A DNA stretch of 10,565 nucleotides. Origin: JBLHKE01 sp047619485 (GTDB lineage: Bacteria; Verrucomicrobiota; Verrucomicrobiia; Verrucomicrobiales; DEV007). The stretch is from assembly GCA_047619485.1 (NCBI GenBank), contig JBLHKE010000222.1, positions 1-10,565 on the forward strand, read 5' to 3'. The translations under genes and the position numbers were made by a program. Below the pieces are notes generated by a model. The model was not told the origin of the DNA and did not search any database. It saw nothing but the letters and a program-made list of their open reading frames with translations. Of the stretch, positions 6,140 to 10,565 are shown one piece after another (within the stretch, counting starts at the first letter, position 1; every line of letters starts with the position of its first letter).

Positions 6140-7509
6140 GCCAATACCTCCTCGATCGGTTCTGATTCGTCCTCGACGTGGTGGAAGGTCGGCAGGTCAC
6201 TTAGATCGAACTCGGCATGCGGGTCGATCCCAAGGGCACTGAAGATGGTTGCGAAGAGGCGCTGCTCGTCGAACGGGCTTTCGCTGACCTCGATGCCATA
6301 CTTGTCGGTGGCGCCGACGACGGCACCACCCTGGATGCCGCATCCGGCCATCGCCAAGCTCCACGCCTTCGGGTAGTGGTCACGGCCGCGCGCCTGATTG
6401 ATCCATGGAGTTCTCCCGAACTCGCCCATCGCGACGACGAGCGTGTCCTCTAGTAAGCCGCGTTCCTCCAGGTCGGTCGTCAGCTGATAGATGATGTTGT
6501 CGAGGTCAGGCACGACCATCTGATAGATCTCGTGGTTGAACACGTGCGTGTCCCATGGCATGCCGTTGGCGACCATTACGAAAGGCGCGCCCTCTTCGAC
6601 CAAAGAACGCGCCAACAGAGCGTGCTGGCCGAAAGTTCCCGAGCCGTAGCGCTCGCGATCCTTGGTGGGGAGCCGATCAAGATCGAATAGATGCGCACAA
6701 CTCATGAGGCCGTTGACCCGCTCGAACACCGCGTTGTGTGAGGCGGCCGCAGCGCTTTTGGTTTCGTTCTCAAACTTCTTGCTGAAGTAGCGCCGCAGAG
6801 TTTCCCGCGCTTCGTGATCGTCCTGGGTGATCGAATCGATCTTCTTCGCGTGCGGAATCCGATACTCGCCGCCGACTCGCACGGGTGCATAGTCGGCTCC
6901 CAGCCATCCCGCCCAGTTGCCGTTCTCTTTGAAGCCCTTGAACTCGTTGCCTTCGGGGCAGGGGTCGAGCAGGACGAAGTTTGGCAAGTCGCTGTCGAGC
7001 TGGCCGAGCTGCTGTCCGATCACCGATCCTATCGTCGGACGGGTGAACGGCGGGCGATCCTTGTGCCCGCGTTGGAGTAAATTGATGCCCTGGGTGTGTT
7101 CGCTCGCCGAGGTGCTCATCGAGCGGATCACGGCCAGCTGATCGGCGATCGAGGCGCACTTTGGCATCAGTTCGCTGAAGTGAACGCCGGGCACTTTGGT
7201 CGGTATCGATTTGAATGGTCCGCCGGTCGGCGTGCCTGGCTTAGGGTCCCAAGTCTCGAACTGGCTCGGTCCGCCGCACAGCCACAACAGGATGCAGTGC
7301 TTGCCGCGACGCTTTGCCTCCTCGGCAATGGCCTGCGGCGTGAATAGCCCTTGCCAGCTCAATGCCGACACCGCGCCTGCAGTCATGCCCTGCAGGAACT
7401 TCCGGCGATGGATCTCGTGGTCGGGGCCGCCGCACTGTTTGGATGGGACTTTGATTGGAGTCGGGGTTAATGGTTGGTGTGGAACTCGGCGCCTGCGATC
7501 AGTGCCCAC
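6136..7509 (-). CDS. DUF1501 family protein, Tat-exported
   Basis: This is a full-length DUF1501 protein (sulfatase/alkaline-phosphatase-like fold). Numbered from 7509, residues 34-41 (HRRKFLQG) and the hydrophobic part after them form a twin-arginine signal. The body shows LWLCGGPSQFETWDPKPG (75-92), NGMPWDTHVFNH (315-326), GEFGRTP (362-368) and GRDHYP (375-380), all typical of the family. The biochemical activity is not established; the fold suggests a metal-dependent phospho- or sulfo-ester hydrolase. The start is uncertain. The only in-frame start upstream of the Tat motif is a GTG at 7509-7507, giving a 43-base overlap with the preceding gene and an unusually long n-region, without a clear ribosome binding site. 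The 3' end overlaps the WD40 start by four bases. Confidence 0.9.
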   Translation of the reverse strand: MGTDRRRRVPHQPLTPTPIKVPSKQCGGPDHEIHRRKFLQGMTAGAVSALSWQGLFTPQAIAEEAKRRGKHCILLWLCGGPSQFETWDPKPGTPTGGPFKSIPTKVPGVHFSELMPKCASIADQLAVIRSMSTSASEHTQGINLLQRGHKDRPPFTRPTIGSVIGQQLGQLDSDLPNFVLLDPCPEGNEFKGFKENGNWAGWLGADYAPVRVGGEYRIPHAKKIDSITQDDHEARETLRRYFSKKFENETKSAAAASHNAVFERVNGLMSCAHLFDLDRLPTKDRERYGSGTFGQHALLARSLVEEGAPFVMVANGMPWDTHVFNHEIYQMVVPDLDNIIYQLTTDLEERGLLEDTLVVAMGEFGRTPWINQARGRDHYPKAWSLAMAGCGIQGGAVVGATDKYGIEVSESPFDEQRLFATIFSALGIDPHAEFDLSDLPTFHHVEDESEPIEEVLA

Positions 7510-9506
7510 AGGAGCTGGCGGATCGCTGCTTCTTTGTGTTCAGCTCTGTCGCTGAGGAACCGCGCTGCCACCTGTCGGTCATCGCTGTCTGGCGCGCGAC
7601 CGAGCACGGTGAGGAAGCTTCGCTCGACGATGGCGTCGGTCTTGTCGAGCGCGTTCAGTTCGCCGACGAGCGGCAATTCCTCCGAGCGTAGAATCCTATC
7701 CAAATGCGGGCTGTTGGTGACGAACATTGCGTATTGGACCGTCGGTGTTGACGATGACGCCAGAGCGGTCGGAAGCCCGGTGACGAAAGGTCCGCGATGT
7801 TCGGTTTCGCCGGGGATTGTCCCGTCCACCGCCGGTTGGGCGCCGAGGGCAACCAAGATCGATCGGTAGAGCGGTTCCGCCGCGAGCGGCTTATCGAGCG
7901 CGAAGGCGAAGCTGGCGGGCTGCGGGCGAGCCCCGCTCTCGTGTTGGTAGGTTCCCGCTTGATAGGCGCGACTGCCGATGATTGCGGCGAACAGTCGCCG
8001 GACGCGGTAGCCACTGTTGGCAAAATCTTCGGCCAACCAGTCGAGCATCTCGGGGTGGCTGGGCGGGTGGGCGGAGTCCATCTTATCAACCGGGTGAACG
8101 ATGCCGCGCCCGACGAGGATGGCCCACGCCCGATTGACGAAGGCCTTGGCGAAGTCAGGGTTCTCGTCGATCGCCACTCGCGCCAACTCAACCCGCCGGG
8201 AGAACTTCGGAGTGGGCGTCCGATCGACTTTCGTCGTGAGTTTGATCTTCTTGGTCTTCGGGTCGGGCTTTGGAGGCGTGATCCAGTCGCCCGGCGGAGC
8301 GATCACGTAAAAGTCCTCGCGGTCGGTTTCTCGTTTGCCTTCCGGTTCGGTAACGGTCTCGCCAGAGAGGAACTCGAGGCGCATCTCGGACGTGTCGCCC
8401 TCGAGGTTGGCGAAGCTCGCATAGCCACCCGCAGCAGCTTCGCCTAGAGCGGGGCCGTCGGGTGTTTGCACATTGCGCGTGCGGCTGAAGAAGCCGACCA
8501 ACGCATGATAGTGACGTTGTCCGATTTCAGGGGCGATCGGGTGGTTGTGACATTGCGCGCATTGCACCTGCTTGCCGAGAAGGGCGGCGGAGGTCGCGGT
8601 CGCCATGAGGTTGGGGTCGTCGCGCTGTTCGTAGAGGAACCACGCGGCCCCCCGCGCTTCAGGTTCATCCGCTCTGGCGACGATCATATCCCGCGCTATC
8701 TGGTTCCAGCGGCGCTCCGTCTCGAAGGCCCAGCGCAGATAGGGCAGCAGGTGTTTCTCACGTTCGCCGCGGTCCTTGCCCTTGCCGGTGGCGCGCCCGA
8801 GCAAGGCATGACCGAAGACTTCAGCTAGATGCCGCGCGTGTGCTTTCGATGCCAGCAGCTCGTCCGAAAGTTCCTCACGTTTGTTGGAGGAAGTACGGGC
8901 GAGGAAACCTTCGCGCTCGGTGGCCGTGGGGATGCGCCCGAGGAGGTCGAGATAGATCCGCCGGACGAAGCTGCGGTCGTCGCATCGTCCTAGCACGGTG
9001 ATCTCCGCCTCGTGCCAAGATTTGGAAAGGAAGGTGTCGATCGCTAGCGTCGGATCGATGCCCGCCGGGAGCGTCCATCTCGATCGCATTGGCTCGGCTG
9101 GCGCTACTTTATCCAAGCCTTCGATCCACTCGCCAATCAGTTCGATCTCCTCCGGCGCGAGCTGCGCCTTCGGCGGCATGTGCGGATCGCCTCCGGCTTG
9201 AATCGATTGGAAGAGCAGGCTCTCTGCCGGATTGCCCTTATGAATAACTTTCCCCGAGTCGCCCCCCGTCATTGCGGACTCGGGGGTACGTAGATCCAAC
9301 CCGCCTTTCTGTTTTGCGCCGCCGTGACACTTCGTGCAGTTCTCGCGAAACAGCGGCGCGACATGCGCAGACCAGAGATCGGCACGCGCGCTCGAGGCGC
9401 CCGTGCTCGCCAGGATCACGAGCACGAAAATAGAGGTCAGAGTCTTCAGGCAGAAACGCGGGTAGTTGGACGCGGTGATCAGTAGAGTGATTGGTTTATC
9501 GTGCAT
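7467..9506 (-). CDS. PSC/DUF1549/DUF1553 exported cytochrome c protein
   Basis: The order is: signal peptide; a planctomycete-type cytochrome c domain with heme-binding CTKCH and HMPPK (likely distal Met); a DUF1549 domain (about 165-350) with a second motif, CAQCHNHP (326-333); and DUF1553 (about 445-660), including NRAWAILVGRGIVHPVD and HPEMLDWLAEDF. Numbering counts from an in-frame TTG at 9536. I prefer the ATG at 9506, ten codons later, which gives a signal peptide with the hydrophobic core SIFVLVILASTGASS and an ARA cleavage site. The role is not proven. The family is exported and probably redox-active, and is typically encoded beside a DUF1501 gene, as here. It ends with TAA at 7469-7467, inside the long-start version of the DUF1501 gene. 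It is the first gene of the operon. Confidence 0.92.
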   Translation of the reverse strand: MHDKPITLLITASNYPRFCLKTLTSIFVLVILASTGASSARADLWSAHVAPLFRENCTKCHGGAKQKGGLDLRTPESAMTGGDSGKVIHKGNPAESLLFQSIQAGGDPHMPPKAQLAPEEIELIGEWIEGLDKVAPAEPMRSRWTLPAGIDPTLAIDTFLSKSWHEAEITVLGRCDDRSFVRRIYLDLLGRIPTATEREGFLARTSSNKREELSDELLASKAHARHLAEVFGHALLGRATGKGKDRGEREKHLLPYLRWAFETERRWNQIARDMIVARADEPEARGAAWFLYEQRDDPNLMATATSAALLGKQVQCAQCHNHPIAPEIGQRHYHALVGFFSRTRNVQTPDGPALGEAAAGGYASFANLEGDTSEMRLEFLSGETVTEPEGKRETDREDFYVIAPPGDWITPPKPDPKTKKIKLTTKVDRTPTPKFSRRVELARVAIDENPDFAKAFVNRAWAILVGRGIVHPVDKMDSAHPPSHPEMLDWLAEDFANSGYRVRRLFAAIIGSRAYQAGTYQHESGARPQPASFAFALDKPLAAEPLYRSILVALGAQPAVDGTIPGETEHRGPFVTGLPTALASSSTPTVQYAMFVTNSPHLDRILRSEELPLVGELNALDKTDAIVERSFLTVLGRAPDSDDRQVAARFLSDRAEHKEAAIRQLLWALIAGAEFHTNH

Positions 9507-9580
9507 GCGCAACAGACTTACTTTAAAAATCGCCAAGCAATGTAACGAACAGCTCCGGCGTGGTGTGGTAACGACTAGCC
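9507..9580. promoter_or_regulatory. Divergent intergenic region
   Basis: These 74 bases separate the starts of the minus-strand operon and the plus-strand secreted-protein pseudogene, so promoters for both are expected here. I could not identify a convincing -35/-10 pair on either strand. The assignment rests on gene arrangement only. If the TTG at 9536 were the true operon start, the gap would shrink to 44 bases. Confidence 0.3.
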
Positions 9581-10515
9581 GTGAAAAAATGCTTCCAACT
9601 CTCGCCGATCGTTATCGCCCTGCTCTTATTTTTCGCCCCCATCTCCCACGCGCTCAACATCCAAATTTTGCCGGGAAATGGCGATTTTGCCCCAGACGAT
9701 CCCGGGGACGCCAAAATGCTGTTCTTGATGAACGCGGCCGCCGAATACGGGGAGGACATCATCGAGGACGCCGGGACGCTAGCGATCACCAATCTCTTAC
9801 GAGATTGGCGTTGGCGGGAACGCGGAGGCGGACGGAGATAGGATCTCCGGTGGCTGGGTGACCGAGGCGACGATCAGGTTCGAAGTCAACTCGGGCTATG
9901 GCAGTTCCCCTATCACCGATTGGTACTACAACGACGATCCCAGCGACCACTCCGAGTTCGATATGCAGCCGATCCTGTTCCGCAACATCCCGGGCGGACT
10001 CTCCGCGATCGAATTCAACGGCCCCGCCTCTTGGTAGATGGCTGGCGAGATGAACCTCATCGGTTCGACGCTTCATTCTGTAGCGATGGTTCGCGGTGCC
10101 CCAATCAAAATTTCCGGCGGGGTCGACATCGTTAGCAGCAGCATCTGGCGCGCGCGCACGACGGTCAGCGGTGGGATTGTGAAGGGATCCGATGCGGACG
10201 ACCTGCTGGTGCTCACCAGTGGGACTCGACTGACCCTGAACCGACTCAACGAAGGCCAGATCGGATTCGTTGTCCGGATTGTGCGAGATGGATGTCCGCC
10301 TTTTCAGGTCGAGCGTCGAGGTTCAGCCCGCAGCCGATGCCGCACTCATCATCACCAGCGGACTGCCCGGCGACAGCGGTGTCCAAGTCCATGTCCTTCC
10401 CGACGCTGTTTACGTCAAACTCGTGCGTGAACAGAGCTTCGCCGCGTGGGCAATCTCCCAGGCGCTTCCCTCCAACGGCAGTTTCTCCGACTCGAAACTG
10501 CCCAGTGATTGCTAA
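9581..10515 (+). pseudogene. Secreted protein, frameshifted and with an in-frame stop
   Basis: A GTG start at 9581 opens a signal peptide (KKCFQLSPIVIALLLFFAPI, cleavage near SHA-LN). The frame then reads through AKMLFLMNAAAEYGEDIIED to TLAIT. An extra base near 9789 shifts it: removing it gives AITISYEIGVGGNAEADGD, then ATIRFEVNSGYG and EFDMQPILFRNIPGG, up to a TAG at 10035-10037. The same frame resumes at once (MAGEMNLIG, later IKISGGVDIVSSS), then shifts again near 10270-10320 into VEVQPAADAALIITSGLPGD and ends at TAA 10513-10515. The EFDMQPILFRN part resembles secreted matrixin-like metalloproteases of these phyla, but no HExxH motif is present, so it has been lost or the resemblance is superficial. 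The gene is not functional unless the disruptions are sequencing errors. Confidence 0.65.
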
Positions 10516-10520
10516 AAAAG

Positions 10521-10529
10521 TGGTATGAT
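10521..10529 (+). promoter_or_regulatory. Possible extended -10 promoter element
   Basis: TGGTATGAT matches an extended -10 (TGN followed by TATAAT-like TATGAT). It lies 34 bases before the start codon at the window end, in the right orientation. No good -35 is seen at the usual spacing, which extended -10 promoters tolerate. Right after it, ACCCCG (10531-10536) can pair with CGGGGT (10545-10550), a hairpin that would lie in the mRNA leader. Confidence 0.35.
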
Positions 10530-10562
10530 GACCCCGGTGTCGGGCGGGGTTGGAGGAGGGCA

Positions 10563-10565
10563 ATG
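10563..10565 (+). CDS. Start codon of a gene running off the window
   Basis: The last three bases are an ATG preceded by a strong Shine-Dalgarno sequence, GGAGGAGGG at 10552-10560, with usual spacing. This is the best ribosome binding site in the window and lies downstream of a candidate promoter. Nothing of the product is visible. Confidence 0.5.

Noticed and set aside
7797..8447. 216-codon plus-strand frame opposite the DUF1549/DUF1553 gene
   Set aside because: Antisense shadow; the minus strand encodes conserved heme and DUF1553 motifs across it.
1..10565. CRISPR array, tRNA, rRNA, toxin-antitoxin or phage defence genes
   Set aside because: No regularly spaced direct repeats, RNA gene hallmarks or defence-protein motifs were seen on either strand.

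Overview
The window looks like chromosomal DNA from a PVC-group bacterium, most likely Verrucomicrobiota, possibly Planctomycetota. Three things point there. First, a minus-strand operon encodes a c-type cytochrome/DUF1549/DUF1553 protein, a Tat-exported DUF1501 protein and a WD40 protein. Second, a LamG-like protein ends in a PEP-CTERM sorting tail (VPEP, hydrophobic stretch, RRRR). Third, there are decayed secreted-protein genes of the kind common in these genomes. No rRNA, tRNA or CRISPR array was seen.

Positions 1 to about 5080 are a graveyard of broken genes and mobile-element debris. In order: a small inverted repeat (13-106); two degraded copies of the start of an integrase-core transposase gene (344-430 and 1452-1560), in the same orientation and sharing a stop codon at the same place; between them a broken purple acid phosphatase-like gene on the minus strand (449-1449); about 560 bases with no recognisable gene; a LamG/PEP-CTERM gene that seems to have lost its 5' end (2150-2881); a 158-bp MITE-like element (2929-3086); a transposase pseudogene whose catalytic core is deleted (3095-3694); an apparently intact exported alpha/beta hydrolase on the minus strand (3734-4624); and a second 158-bp MITE-like element in opposite orientation (4762-4919). 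The second element is inserted in a minus-strand gene remnant. Removing the element with one TA restores that reading frame exactly.

Positions 5078-9506 hold the intact minus-strand operon, transcribed from high to low coordinates: cytochrome/DUF1549/DUF1553 protein, DUF1501 protein, WD40 protein. The first pair is tightly packed or overlapping and the second pair overlaps by ATGA. The interrupted remnant and the hydrolase follow on the same strand. The ancestral unit may therefore have been five genes long, later cut by the MITE.

From 9581 the plus strand carries a decayed secreted-protein gene (one frameshift, one in-frame stop, a second frameshift). The window ends at the first codon of another plus-strand gene with a strong ribosome binding site. 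The best candidate for something undescribed is the 158-bp TA-flanked element family, its insertion in an operon gene, and the relic pair of transposase 5' ends. No new defence or metabolic system is evident.
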